A stretch of DNA of 64,000 nt from Solirubrobacterales bacterium (GTDB lineage: Bacteria > Actinomycetota > Thermoleophilia > Solirubrobacterales > Solirubrobacteraceae), in assembly GCA_027315115.1 (NCBI GenBank), contig DAHUYQ010000016.1, positions 62,001 through 126,000 on the forward strand. The letters are read 5' to 3'. Positions within the stretch are counted from its first letter, which is position 1; every line of letters starts with the position of its first letter. Below, one piece after another: positions 33,036 through 41,654 of the stretch. The position numbers were made by a program, and so were the translations under genes. The notes under the pieces are model-generated. The model had not been told where the DNA came from. It worked only from the letters and a program-made list of their open reading frames with translations, and ran no database searches.

Positions 33036-33052
33036 ATATCAGTCACTATATA
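33034..33052 (-). promoter_or_regulatory. hipB promoter/operator
   Basis: On the minus strand a TATATA -10 box (33052-33047) lies 11 nt before the hipB ATG, so the transcript would have almost no leader. The inverted repeat TATAT-N8-ATATA (33035-33052) covers it, fitting HipB autorepression. The local AT richness stands out from the surroundings. Confidence 0.5.
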
Positions 33053-33279
33053 GAGTAGCGCCTTGGATCTCAGTCCTAGAGCGCAGCGCGTGATCCCGCG
33101 CCGCAAGGCCGGCCCGCCGCGCAGAATCACGGCTCCAAGCGACTCGCCGAAGGAACGCGCTCGTAGGTTCGTCCAACCCTGCGTGGGCGCTCGGCCCACG
33201 TGGGTAACCAGGGCCAATCGACAACGACCAGCGTGTCTATTCGGGGTGGACGCGCCTTTATCTCTGGAGGCCGAACCTC

Positions 33280-33621
33280 ATGGACACGAAGAGCGTTGAG
33301 CGCATGCTGGGCGGGCACCCCGACATCCGCCGCGCCGACACGCTGCTTGGCGGCCGCGAGCGGCTGAAGCCCTCGGTGCTGGCGGCGCTGCATCGCAAGC
33401 TGAAGCTGGTGGGACTGCACTTGGACGGCGGCGATCTGGAGCGCCTGTACGACCTCGCCTGGCAAGCCCTGTACGCACGTCTGCGCAACGGCGAGTGGCT
33501 TGACGCCAAGGAAGCCGCGTTGGAGGCGTTCCTGCTGCAGGTCGCCTTTCGTCGCGCGGTTGACGAGGGGCGGCGGATCAGCCCGAGAATCGCCACCCGG
33601 GCGTCGACTAACGTCGCGTAG
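33280..33621 (+). CDS. Small helical orphan, faintly sigma-70-like
   Basis: 113 aa with a good ribosome-binding site (GGAGG at 33266-33270). The protein is predicted helical: LKPSVLAALHRKLKLVGLHL, GDLERLYDLAWQALYARL, EAALEAFLLQVAFRRAVDEG. The pattern of helices resembles sigma-70 region 2 of ECF-type factors, but no promoter -35-binding region 4 follows, so it may be a truncated or diverged relative. It is isolated in the defence island, between hipBA and the restriction gene and opposite in strand. No function is claimed. Confidence 0.5.
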   Translation: MDTKSVERMLGGHPDIRRADTLLGGRERLKPSVLAALHRKLKLVGLHLDGGDLERLYDLAWQALYARLRNGEWLDAKEAALEAFLLQVAFRRAVDEGRRISPRIATRASTNVA

Positions 33622-33682
33622 GACGTCGATGCCGAGGTCAGACGTGGAGAGCCGGGGACGGCCGCTCGCCCCGATGTCGACG

Positions 33683-34393
33683 TCAGCCGTCCACCGCGAG
33701 CAGCGCCGCGGCTCGGCCGCGGATCGCCTTCTCGAACGCGCTGAAGCTGAGGTCCGGCGCGGGCTCATGTATGGGGGTCGTGTGATCCGCAGAGGCCGTG
33801 ACGAAACATGCCGCGTCGTACAGACGCTCAAGCACCAAGCGGCGGCACAGCAGTTCGTAGCGCCGCTTATAGGAGGCGCCGAGGAATGCGGGATCGACCT
33901 CGAACAGCGGCTGCTTGACCGCAATCGGCCGGGTCGAGCCTGGCGCCTCCTCCAGCAGGAAGAGATATCCAAGCCATGGGCGCACCGAGCCGAATCTGCC
34001 CTCCCGATATGCGGTCCAGATGTCGGTGGCGTTGCCGATGGCCTCCTCGGTACGGTTGTTCTGGTTATTGCCGAAGGAGGGACCGACCTGGCTCTTGAAC
34101 TCGATCGCCGCAGCCAGCGCATCCCCGTGGACGACGACAAGGTCCCACCTCTTCTCCGGGCGGAAGTAGCCCGGCAACTCGACTGCCGAGCCGCGAGCGA
34201 TGCTTGACGGAGGGAATCCGGCGTCGACGAAGATGGATTCCATCAGCTCGGCCATCGCGTCCATGTGCGCGCCTCCGGTCACCGCGCCACGAGTCCCCGC
34301 ATCGGCACGGCCGCCGTCGCGCTGCTTCCTGGCCTGGGCCTCACGCACGATCCAGTACTCGCGCACGGCTGCTTCGAACGCCTGCTGATCCAT
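33683..34393 (-). CDS. PaeR7I/XhoI-family type II restriction endonuclease
   Basis: 236 aa. PaeR7I and XhoI cut CTCGAG. The family landmarks are present: YWIVREAQARKQRDGGRADA at the N-terminus, GTRGAVTGGAHMDAM, LPGYFRPEKRWDLVV, and the PD-(D/E)xK core with Asp84, Glu98 and Lys100 (AAAIEFKSQVG), then SFGNNQNNRTEEAIG. The length fits PaeR7I. It lies 37 nt downstream of the methyltransferase on the same strand. CTCGAG sites occur in the window (for example 13346-13351), so an active enzyme requires protection by the partner methylase. Confidence 0.9.
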   Translation of the reverse strand: MDQQAFEAAVREYWIVREAQARKQRDGGRADAGTRGAVTGGAHMDAMAELMESIFVDAGFPPSSIARGSAVELPGYFRPEKRWDLVVVHGDALAAAIEFKSQVGPSFGNNQNNRTEEAIGNATDIWTAYREGRFGSVRPWLGYLFLLEEAPGSTRPIAVKQPLFEVDPAFLGASYKRRYELLCRRLVLERLYDAACFVTASADHTTPIHEPAPDLSFSAFEKAIRGRAAALLAVDG

Positions 34394-34430
34394 CGGCCGC
34401 CGGAAGGCTACTGCGCGCGACGGCGGTCGG

Positions 34431-36125
34431 CTAACGCGGGAGCGCGTCCAGCCCGTATGCGATCAGCGCCGCGCTCGTAGCGCGTTCGACGTCTCGTTCG
34501 GCAAAGGCCCGGCGCAGGTCGCGTGCCGATCGCTGGGCGAGTCGTTCGAGACTCGGCACCCTGATCCGGCGAAGGTATTGCGCTTGAAACCGCAGGTAGC
34601 CTCCGCGCATCTTGACCGCGTAGCACTCGATGAACATCTGTGCCACGCCGGACAGAAGCACGCCGCCCAAGACTTCCGGATCCCACTGCTCGCTGGCAAC
34701 CCAGTAGAGGTTGTGATGAGGGTAGAGCCGACCGTCGTCGAGCACCGGATGGATCGCGGCCTTGATGTCGGGGATCAACAGCTTCGGGACGCCGGTCAGC
34801 GAATGGCTGACGCGATCGATCGTCCTGTACCACTGTTCAGGCCGCCGACCTGCGACGTTGCGCTTGAGCAGGGCAGCAGCGTGGGTCTCCAGGTAGTCAC
34901 GCAGGACCGGGTAGTCCTCCAATGCGACGAGCTTTCCGGAGTCGCCGTCCCAGGGGTCCACGAGATGATGACCAGACCAGCGCAGCGTGCCCGTCATCGT
35001 GTCGCGGGCCATCGCCAATGGCAGCATGCGCTCCGGCTCGACGACCGTCGCGTCCTTGACGACGAAGACCCTGTCCGCGCCGGTGGCCACGCCGATTCCG
35101 ACACGCGTCTTTGTCTCCCCGTCCTCCAACGCCGGGAGCGTGCGCTCAAGATGAGCCAGGAGCGCCAGCCGCTCCGGCGACCCCGCCGGCCACGAACTTG
35201 AGCCGTCGAACCAAGCCGGGAGCCGCGCTGCCTGCACCGTCGGCTCATCAAGCCTGCGATCGTTCTTCGTGCTCGCCCAGATCTTGACGCGTCTCGCAGC
35301 CGTCTCGTCAAAGCCGCCGCGGGCGGTGGCGACCAGGGCCTCGCCCTGCTTCTGCCTCCGAAGCACCGTCACGGACGGGTAGGCGCTCACATCCTCCTCG
35401 AACGCATCCACGTCGTGCATCTCGATGACTGCCTCCACGGAGAACGCAGACGCGACCAACGCGCGCAGACGCTGCCCGTACTGGTTGCGCATCCACCGAT
35501 CCGCGCAGATGAAGCCGAGCGCGCCACCTTCGCGCAGCGCTTCCAGCGCGACCTCGAAGAAGCCGACGTAGACATCCGCGCGGCCACCCATTGTCGCACA
35601 GCTTCGGCGGTACGCAGCGCTGCGGGCGGACGAGACCGCCTCCAGTCGAATGTAGGGCGGGTTCCCGATCACGAAGTCCGCGGTGCCGCTCTCCCGCTCC
35701 CCCAGCAGGAAGTCTTCATGCCTCACCCACCTCTCTGCGAGTGCCTTCGCGTCCGCCTTCGCCCATCCATCGCGCACGAGCATCTCGCGCACCACGCCGC
35801 GACTGGCCTGCACTTTCGATGGCTGCAGGTCGCAGGCCCGCACCGCGTCGGCCGCCTCCGTGATGTCGCGGCCCTGGCGGCGGCATGCCCTCGACAGCCG
35901 CTCGACCATCGGGCCAAGGAACGCGCCGGCGCCACATGCGGGCTCGATCGCGCGCGCCTGGGCCAGGTCGGCATCAGCCGTGTAGCCGACCAGATCGAGG
36001 ATCAGCTCCACCACCCACCGGCGCGTGAAGACGGCGCCGTACTCGTCAGCCACCTCCGACAGAGAGGCAGACAACGACTCGGCATGATCCAGATCCGCCT
36101 GCGGTATTCGGGCGACGCTTGCCAT
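34431..36125 (-). CDS. N6-adenine DNA methyltransferase of the PaeR7I-type system
   Basis: 564 aa. Motif I is EPACGAGAFL (61-70) and the catalytic motif IV is NPPYIRLE (155-162), the NPPY of N6-adenine methylases of the gamma class. Before motif I, YGAVFTRRWVVELILDLVGY is the usual helix (motif X). The C-terminal part (about 300-560) is the target-recognition region. It should methylate the adenine of CTCGAG and protect host DNA. Gene order M then R lets methylation lead. Starts at ATG 36125 after a small gap. Confidence 0.9.
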   Translation of the reverse strand: MASVARIPQADLDHAESLSASLSEVADEYGAVFTRRWVVELILDLVGYTADADLAQARAIEPACGAGAFLGPMVERLSRACRRQGRDITEAADAVRACDLQPSKVQASRGVVREMLVRDGWAKADAKALAERWVRHEDFLLGERESGTADFVIGNPPYIRLEAVSSARSAAYRRSCATMGGRADVYVGFFEVALEALREGGALGFICADRWMRNQYGQRLRALVASAFSVEAVIEMHDVDAFEEDVSAYPSVTVLRRQKQGEALVATARGGFDETAARRVKIWASTKNDRRLDEPTVQAARLPAWFDGSSSWPAGSPERLALLAHLERTLPALEDGETKTRVGIGVATGADRVFVVKDATVVEPERMLPLAMARDTMTGTLRWSGHHLVDPWDGDSGKLVALEDYPVLRDYLETHAAALLKRNVAGRRPEQWYRTIDRVSHSLTGVPKLLIPDIKAAIHPVLDDGRLYPHHNLYWVASEQWDPEVLGGVLLSGVAQMFIECYAVKMRGGYLRFQAQYLRRIRVPSLERLAQRSARDLRRAFAERDVERATSAALIAYGLDALPR

Positions 36126-36211
36126 GGGGCGAGCCTACTGCGCGCCGGGGACGGCGCAGAGGCAGTCCAAGGCTCCAGCCGCCATCGGCGGCTCAGCGCG
36201 CCAGCGCCGGA

Positions 36212-36514
36212 TCAGAACACGCAGGGCCGCGCGCAGCGGTCCATCCCGACTTCGGTGATGCCCGCTGATGTGATCTTGATGCGCGTCGGCACGTTGCCGC
36301 GCTCCAGCAGCTTGTAGAGCACCGACTCCCCCTTGGTCTCGATGCTCGACCGCAGCGGGTCCTCGAATTCCGAGGCGTCCAGCGCATCGGCGATCTGCAC
36401 GTAGACATGCTGCTCGGCCGTGCCGTTCTTGACCGTCCAGCGGTAGAGGCTACCGGGCATGTGGATTACCGGCATGAACGTGGGTCCGTCGATGATTGCG
36501 AGCGCTTCGCTCAT
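36212..36514 (-). CDS. Hypothetical 100-aa protein at the island's right edge
   Basis: Unrecognised. ATG 36514 is preferred; a longer frame to 36661 is low-complexity Arg-rich sequence. The product has mixed strands and helices (FMPVIHMPGSLYRWTVKNGT, HVYVQIADALDASEFEDP, VLYKLLERGNVPTRIKITSA) and ends with two Cys (DRCARPCVF). It is on the same strand as the restriction-modification genes but 86 nt upstream of them, so it could be their controller or an unrelated gene; it has no helix-turn-helix. Confidence 0.55.
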   Translation of the reverse strand: MSEALAIIDGPTFMPVIHMPGSLYRWTVKNGTAEQHVYVQIADALDASEFEDPLRSSIETKGESVLYKLLERGNVPTRIKITSAGITEVGMDRCARPCVF

Positions 36515-36665
36515 GCGCTCATTCTCGGCGGCGCCGCGGCGGCGCGCATGGGCCGCGGGTCCCACATGTCGGCACGGCTCTTGGACAGGATGCCAAGCTC
36601 GACCCTGCTGACCGTGAACGCGCATCACGCGGCGGCGTGCTCGCGGCGCCCGTCTACGCACCCAT

Positions 36666-37412
36666 ATGATCCCGCTCGTGAGGCTGCCTGGCAGGGAGAT
36701 CGAGCGCCTGGCCGGCGACGCTCTGCCGAGCGATCACGCGCATCAGGTGCTGGCGGAGCATTACATCGACCGCGCGATCGGGCGCGTCGAGGGGCGGCCG
36801 TGGCGCGTGCTGGATCTCGGCTGCGGATCGGGCAGCTCGGTCGACTTCTTCCGCGCCCGCGATCCCGCTGTGGAGTGGATCGGCCTGGACATAGCCGAGT
36901 CGCCCGAGGCGCGCAGCCGCACGCGCACCGACGCGAGCTTTGCGACCTTCGACGGCATCTCGATCCCGTTCGAGCAGGCGAGCTTCGACCTCGTCTACTG
37001 CAAGCAGGTGCTGGAGCACGTCCACCGCCCCCGGCCGCTGCTGGCGGAGGTTCGCAGAGTGCTCGCCCCCGGCGGCTTCATGGCGGGCTCCACCTCTCAG
37101 CTCGAGCCCTTCCACTCCTACAGCACATGGAACTACACGCCCTGGTTCCTGCGCGTGCTGCTGCAAGAGGCGGGACTCTCGATGATCGAGCTGCGGCCCG
37201 GAATCGATGGTCTGACGCTGATCGGCGGCCGCATGGCGCCGGCGGGCGCGCTCCACGATCGCGTGTGGGCCCGATGGTGGGGCGGGCAGTCCCCGCTGAA
37301 CCGCCTGATCGACCTCTACGGGCGCGCGCTGCGACTCGACGCGCGGTCGCTCAACGCCACCAAGCTGCTCTTCTGCGGACAGTTCGCATTCCTCGCGCAG
37401 CGCGCCTCGTAG
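36666..37412 (+). CDS. Class I SAM-dependent methyltransferase
   Basis: 248 aa. Motif I is VLDLGCGSGSSVDFF (about 48-62), followed by GLDIAESPEAR and FDLVYCKQVLEHVHRPRPLL, then VLAPGGFMAGSTSQLEPF, as in Methyltransf_11 proteins. The C-terminal 100 residues (NYTPWFLRVLLQEAGLSMIE and LNRLIDLYGRAL) resemble methyltransferases near glycan and glycosyltransferase genes. The substrate is unknown. It stands alone and marks a return to core-like composition. Confidence 0.85.
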   Translation: MIPLVRLPGREIERLAGDALPSDHAHQVLAEHYIDRAIGRVEGRPWRVLDLGCGSGSSVDFFRARDPAVEWIGLDIAESPEARSRTRTDASFATFDGISIPFEQASFDLVYCKQVLEHVHRPRPLLAEVRRVLAPGGFMAGSTSQLEPFHSYSTWNYTPWFLRVLLQEAGLSMIELRPGIDGLTLIGGRMAPAGALHDRVWARWWGGQSPLNRLIDLYGRALRLDARSLNATKLLFCGQFAFLAQRAS

Positions 37413-37436
37413 ACCGCGAGCGCTGTCCCGGCTCCC

Positions 37437-38219
37437 TCACTCCGCCGCTTCGAGCGCCGAGCGGCAGATCCACAGCGACTCCTCCACCGCCAGCCAGGGC
37501 ACCCCGGCGACCTGCAGCGCGTAGAGCAGCAGCCCGCGCGTGCGCGCCGTCGGCCTGTGCGCGGGCGCGGGGTCGGCGAACAGCAGCGAGAGCGCGCCGC
37601 GCGAGTCGGCGACGACGAGCTGGCCGGCGCCCACGACGTCGCCGGCGGCCACGAGATCGCCGCCGGCCACGACCTCGCCTGCGCCTGCCGCCTCGCCGCG
37701 GGCTACCGGCTGCCCCTCGCGCCCGAGGGGCTCGCCGGCGCGGCTGGTCCGCACCCCCAGCGGCCCTTCGACGGTGCTCGCGTCGAGCGCCCAGACGGGC
37801 ACGCCCGTGTCCAGCAGCGCGATCAACAGGACGTCCTCCAGCAGGCGCCTGGACAGGAAGCCGCCGTCCAGCATGCGTTCGAGCACGGCCGCCTCGATCG
37901 GCGTGCGCACCACGTCCGGGTCCAGGCCGATGTGGCGGAAGAAGACCCTGTAGGCGGCGGTCACCGGCTCGCGCCGCAGGCTCACCGCCTTGGCGCCGTT
38001 GAAGCGGTTCGAGAGCGCGGCCAGCCGTTCGCGCACCGGCTCGCTCGCCGGCCGGCTGGGAGCCGCGCGGGGCGGCATCTGCGCCTGCGCCAGCGCGATG
38101 CGCAGCTCAGGCAGCTCTTCCTGCACCTGCCGCTCGCACCAGCCCAGCGACGCTTCGCCGCTCACAGAGAGCTCCAGCCGCGCGCACGCGAGCTCACGGG
38201 GCGCTCCAGCCGCGCGCAC
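37437..38219 (-). CDS. B3/B4 tRNA-editing-domain-like protein
   Basis: About 260 aa, related to the B3/B4 domain of the phenylalanyl-tRNA synthetase beta subunit, where it edits mischarged tRNA. Conserved-looking segments: SNRFNGAKAVSLRREPVTAA, YRVFFRHIGLDPDVVRTPIE, LERMLDGGFLSRRLLEDVLL, VPVWALDASTVEGPLG. Near residue 180-200 six-residue repeats (VVAGGD, LVAAGD, VVGAGQ) are inserted. The 5' end overlaps the thioredoxin-like gene by 26 nt and falls in a 21-bp direct repeat, so the true start may be later. Last gene of the YrbE/MceG operon. Function in trans-editing is inferred only. Confidence 0.7.
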   Translation of the reverse strand: MRAAGAPRELACARLELSVSGEASLGWCERQVQEELPELRIALAQAQMPPRAAPSRPASEPVRERLAALSNRFNGAKAVSLRREPVTAAYRVFFRHIGLDPDVVRTPIEAAVLERMLDGGFLSRRLLEDVLLIALLDTGVPVWALDASTVEGPLGVRTSRAGEPLGREGQPVARGEAAGAGEVVAGGDLVAAGDVVGAGQLVVADSRGALSLLFADPAPAHRPTARTRGLLLYALQVAGVPWLAVEESLWICRSALEAAE

Positions 38220-38223
38220 GCGA
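38171..38223. repeat. 21-bp direct repeat with 32-bp period at a gene junction
   Basis: GCTCCAGCCGCGCGCACGCG followed by A occurs at 38171-38191 and 38203-38223. The repeat spans the end of the thioredoxin-like gene and the start of the B3/B4 gene, and it explains their 26-nt overlap as a slippage duplication. Confidence 0.75.
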
Positions 38224-38850
38224 AGCGGCGAGCAGCTTCCCCACGCGCGCGTCCAGCGCCGCGGCGGACGGCGTCTGCGTCAGCACGCTCTGCATCACCC
38301 CGCCGGGGTAGATGAAGCTGAGCTGCGGGCAGCTCAACACGTTGTAGAGCCCGACGAGCTGCCCTTCCTCGTCGAAGCCGACGGGGATTCTCAGCCCCTC
38401 GTGACGCACGAGGTGGCGGATTTCGGCGTGCTGCCCGCCGGTCGCGACCGCGGCGAAGCTCACTTCCGGGAAGCGCCGCGCGGCCGCCTGCAGCACCGGC
38501 AGCACCTTCGAGCAGGATCCGAGGGTCACGAACAGCGCGAGCACGACGGGCCGGCGTTCGTAGAGCGCGCAGATGTTCAGCGCGCCCGGCGGGCGCTCCT
38601 GGCAGGCCGCCACGTTGCCCCGGCTTCCTTCTTTGGCGTGAACGGCGATGTCCGCTTTGCCGTTGAGCTCGCCGGTGGCCAGCGGCACGGCGAAGGGCGG
38701 CACCTTCGTTCCCGGCTTCAGGCCGCTGCTGACATGGGGGTTGCCGAGCAGCACCACGACGAGCACGATCAGCAGGATCGCGATGCCGCCGATCGCGATG
38801 TAGCGCGCGTATGGGGCTCCCTGGATCGGGAGCTCAGGCCGAGATCCCAC
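38194..38850 (-). CDS. Membrane-anchored thioredoxin-fold (TlpA/redoxin-like) protein
   Basis: 218 aa. One N-terminal membrane helix (IAIGGIAILLIVLVVVLLG, about 18-36) exposes a redoxin-like domain outside the cytosol. GTKVPPFAVPLATGELNGKA is the usual strand before the active-site region. The active-site position reads VTLGSCSKVLPVLQAA, with a single Cys instead of CxxC, so thiol-disulfide exchange by itself is doubtful; peroxiredoxin or copper-binding Sco-like roles are alternatives. YNVLSCPQLSFIYPGG has the cis-Pro loop region. It overlaps the MMPL gene by 17 nt and is part of the operon. Confidence 0.78.
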   Translation of the reverse strand: MGSRPELPIQGAPYARYIAIGGIAILLIVLVVVLLGNPHVSSGLKPGTKVPPFAVPLATGELNGKADIAVHAKEGSRGNVAACQERPPGALNICALYERRPVVLALFVTLGSCSKVLPVLQAAARRFPEVSFAAVATGGQHAEIRHLVRHEGLRIPVGFDEEGQLVGLYNVLSCPQLSFIYPGGVMQSVLTQTPSAAALDARVGKLLAASRARGWSAP

Positions 38851-41641
38851 CGCGCGCTCCGGATCGCCGGCGCGGCCACGGCCGGCCGCGGCGCGCGAGC
38901 CTCGTCCACTCGCGGGCGAGCCCGCGGCTCTCCTGGCCGCCGTAGACGAGACTCAGGGCGGCGGGCAGCACGATCATCACGCCCACCAGCGAGACGGTCA
39001 GGTCGATCAGGGTCGTGAAGCCGAAGTCGCGCAGCATCGCGATGTCGGAGAGCACCAGCACGCCGAAGCCCGCAATTGCGGTCGCCGCCGAGGCCGCCAC
39101 CGCCGCGCCGGTGCCGCGGTAGGCGGCGCTCAGCGCCGCATGCCAGTCGGCGCCCTCCCCAGCCGGGCGTGCGGCGCTCTCCTCGACCTGGCGTGCGGCG
39201 CTCGCGCCGACCTGGCGGACGCCGCTCTCCCCCGCCTGCCGGGCGGCGAGCTCCTCGCGGAAGCGCTCGCAGATCAGCACGCTGAACTCGGTGGAGATCG
39301 CGATCACCAGCACGCCGAGCGTCACCGACATCGGGTTCAGCGGCACCCCCACGATCAGCAGCACGAGCGCCGACCAGCCCGACGCCAGCACGACGGGCAC
39401 GAGCGGGAGCAGCGCGCGATGCGCGCTGCCGCGGAAGGCGATCAGCAGGATCGCCGCCACCGCCAGCAGGCCGAGCAGCATCTGCACGATCCGCCTCCCT
39501 GTCGAGGCGACCTCGGCATCGGCCTTGGCGGCGAGCACGGGCAGGCCCACGAGCTGCGCTCTGACGCCGCGCGGAGGATGCAGAGCGGCCTGCATCTCTT
39601 CGATCATCCGCTGCTGGCGGGCGAGCGGCATCAGCTTCAGCCCGAACGCCAGCGTCGCGGCGCGGTGGTCGCCGGAGATCACCTCTTCGGAGAAGTACGG
39701 CGGCACGCTGTCCAGGAAGCTGCGTATTTCCGCCGCGGTCAGCTTGCGCGAGCCGGGAGTGGAGCCGCCTTCGCCGCCGGCGCCCGCGGGGCCTCTCAGC
39801 AGTTCGGGCAGCGAGAGCGCGGGGCACAGCGACGCCGTGCCGCAGCCGCGATCCTTGCTGTAGCCGAAGCGCGCGAGCATCCGGCTCTGGTAGGAGCGCA
39901 TCCATTCGATGCTGGCGGGCTTGATCACGTTCGGGCCGGAGACCATCAGGTCCAGTTCTCCGCCGACGCCGGAGAGTCTCTCCAGCGTGGCGAGGTTGCG
40001 CAGGGCGGGCATGCTCTGCGGCACGAGCTTGGTGATGTCGGTCTGCACCGGAGTCAGACCGGAGAGGCCCCAGCCCAGCACGGCAAGGAGCCCGCCCACG
40101 CCGAGCACGAGCCACGGCCGCCGCGGCGCGCGCACGAGCGCGACGCCTGCGATCCCGCGCGTGAGCGCGTTCTCGCGCACGAGCTGCTGCGCCCCCCGCC
40201 AGGAGGCCGCCAGGCCGCCGAGGTCCACTCCGCGCCCCTGCCATCGGCGCGAGAGCGCGACGCCGGCGCTGCCGACGCTGACAGCGCACAGCAGCGCGAG
40301 CGCCAGCCCGATCACCAGCAGCAGGGCGAAGTCGCGCACCATCGGCACCGGCGAGAGCTCCAGGACGAGCATCGCGCCGGCGCTGGCCGCCGCGGCGGCG
40401 GCGATCGCGGGGCCGCCGGTGCGCGCGGCCGCGACGGCGGCGACGCGCAGGGTCCGGCCCTCTCCCTCCCCCTCCATCGCTTCCTGGATCCGCGACTGGA
40501 GCTGGATCGCGTAGTCGACCGCCAATCCGATCAGCACCGGCAGCACCGCCACCTCGCCGACGCTGAGCGCGGCGCCGCTGAGCGCCAGCCCGCCGAACGT
40601 GAGCGCGGTGGAGAGCAGCGCTACCAGCAGCGGCAGCAGCCGCGGGCGCCCGCGGAAGGCCAGGCCGAGCACGAGCGCCATCACGAGCATCGCGCCGATC
40701 AGCAGCAGCACGATCGAGTGCGTGATCGAGCTGCTCAGTTCGTCCAGGATCACCGGCTCGCCGGTGATCAGGTAGGACTCGCCGAAGCGCAGGCGCCACT
40801 GCGGCATCGCCACGGCTTCGCGGATCGCGGAGATCGCGTCCCCCACCTGCCGCTGGGAGAGGCCGGCCTTCAGCCGCACCGAGATCAGGGCGGCTTCCCT
40901 GCTCGGGAACAGGTAGGCGAAGCGCTGCTTGGGCGTGCCCGGAACCTTGGAGGCGGGATCGAAGACCAGCGTGGAGACGAATTCGCCTTCGCCGATGCTC
41001 GGCACTTTGGTGATGCCGTAGCGGACCGCGAGCGTCGCCATTTCCGCCTCGAAGCTCCGCGTCACCACTTCGCCGGCCTGCTTGCCCAGTTCGCCGGCCT
41101 GCGCGCTGGAGAGCCCCCTGGCCAGCGCGCGTTCGCGGACGGCGCTTTCGGCGTTGGCGGCTCTGCGGTGGGCTTCGGCCTCGCGGCGGCCCAGCGCTTT
41201 TTCGATTTCCAGCGCCGCCTCGTTGACGAAGGTGCCCGGCCCGATCACGACCTTCGCCGGCTGGCTGCGCGCGAGCCGCGCGCAGGGCCCGTGGGCGCCG
41301 CCCTCGCCGGAGAAGCCACCGGAGCCCGCCCTTCCAGCCAGGCATCCCTCCAGGCCCACAAGCTTCTCGATGTCTTCGCTGAGCAGCAGCCGCTGCAGAT
41401 TGCCCTTCACGACGATCTCGATCGGCTCCTGGCCGAAGCGGCGGTAGAAGGACCGGGTCGCGCGATAGGTCGGGCTCGACCCTTCCACGAACGTGTCCAC
41501 CGCCGCGCTCGGCGTCAGTCCGACCGCCAGGCCGGCGGCGGCGGCGCCCAGCGCCAGCGCGATCGCCACGACCAGCAGCGGCCGCTTGACCGCCGCGCCG
41601 GCAAGCGCGCCCAACGCTCGCGCGGCGCTCACCGCGACCAC
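38834..41641 (-). CDS. RND-superfamily MMPL/HpnN-like lipid transporter
   Basis: 935 aa, GTG start. Helix 1 (about 18-40) precedes a periplasmic domain (about 45-300). Helices 2-6 are near 310-460, with GLAVDYAIQLQSRIQEA as the first-repeat relay motif. A second half repeats it: helix near 505-525, second exported domain (about 530-725), then helices to 915 with ISTEFSVLICERFREEL. The loop after this has four 8-residue repeats (RQAGESGV, RQVGASAA, RQVEESAA, RPAGEGAD), a 24-bp array. HpnN-like RND proteins move hopanoids or other lipids. It sits directly after MceG, a rare pairing that suggests shared lipid export or import. Confidence 0.85.
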   Translation of the reverse strand: MVAVSAARALGALAGAAVKRPLLVVAIALALGAAAAGLAVGLTPSAAVDTFVEGSSPTYRATRSFYRRFGQEPIEIVVKGNLQRLLLSEDIEKLVGLEGCLAGRAGSGGFSGEGGAHGPCARLARSQPAKVVIGPGTFVNEAALEIEKALGRREAEAHRRAANAESAVRERALARGLSSAQAGELGKQAGEVVTRSFEAEMATLAVRYGITKVPSIGEGEFVSTLVFDPASKVPGTPKQRFAYLFPSREAALISVRLKAGLSQRQVGDAISAIREAVAMPQWRLRFGESYLITGEPVILDELSSSITHSIVLLLIGAMLVMALVLGLAFRGRPRLLPLLVALLSTALTFGGLALSGAALSVGEVAVLPVLIGLAVDYAIQLQSRIQEAMEGEGEGRTLRVAAVAAARTGGPAIAAAAAASAGAMLVLELSPVPMVRDFALLLVIGLALALLCAVSVGSAGVALSRRWQGRGVDLGGLAASWRGAQQLVRENALTRGIAGVALVRAPRRPWLVLGVGGLLAVLGWGLSGLTPVQTDITKLVPQSMPALRNLATLERLSGVGGELDLMVSGPNVIKPASIEWMRSYQSRMLARFGYSKDRGCGTASLCPALSLPELLRGPAGAGGEGGSTPGSRKLTAAEIRSFLDSVPPYFSEEVISGDHRAATLAFGLKLMPLARQQRMIEEMQAALHPPRGVRAQLVGLPVLAAKADAEVASTGRRIVQMLLGLLAVAAILLIAFRGSAHRALLPLVPVVLASGWSALVLLIVGVPLNPMSVTLGVLVIAISTEFSVLICERFREELAARQAGESGVRQVGASAARQVEESAARPAGEGADWHAALSAAYRGTGAAVAASAATAIAGFGVLVLSDIAMLRDFGFTTLIDLTVSLVGVMIVLPAALSLVYGGQESRGLAREWTRLARRGRPWPRRRSGARGGISA

Positions 41642-41654
41642 CTCCCGGCGGCCA

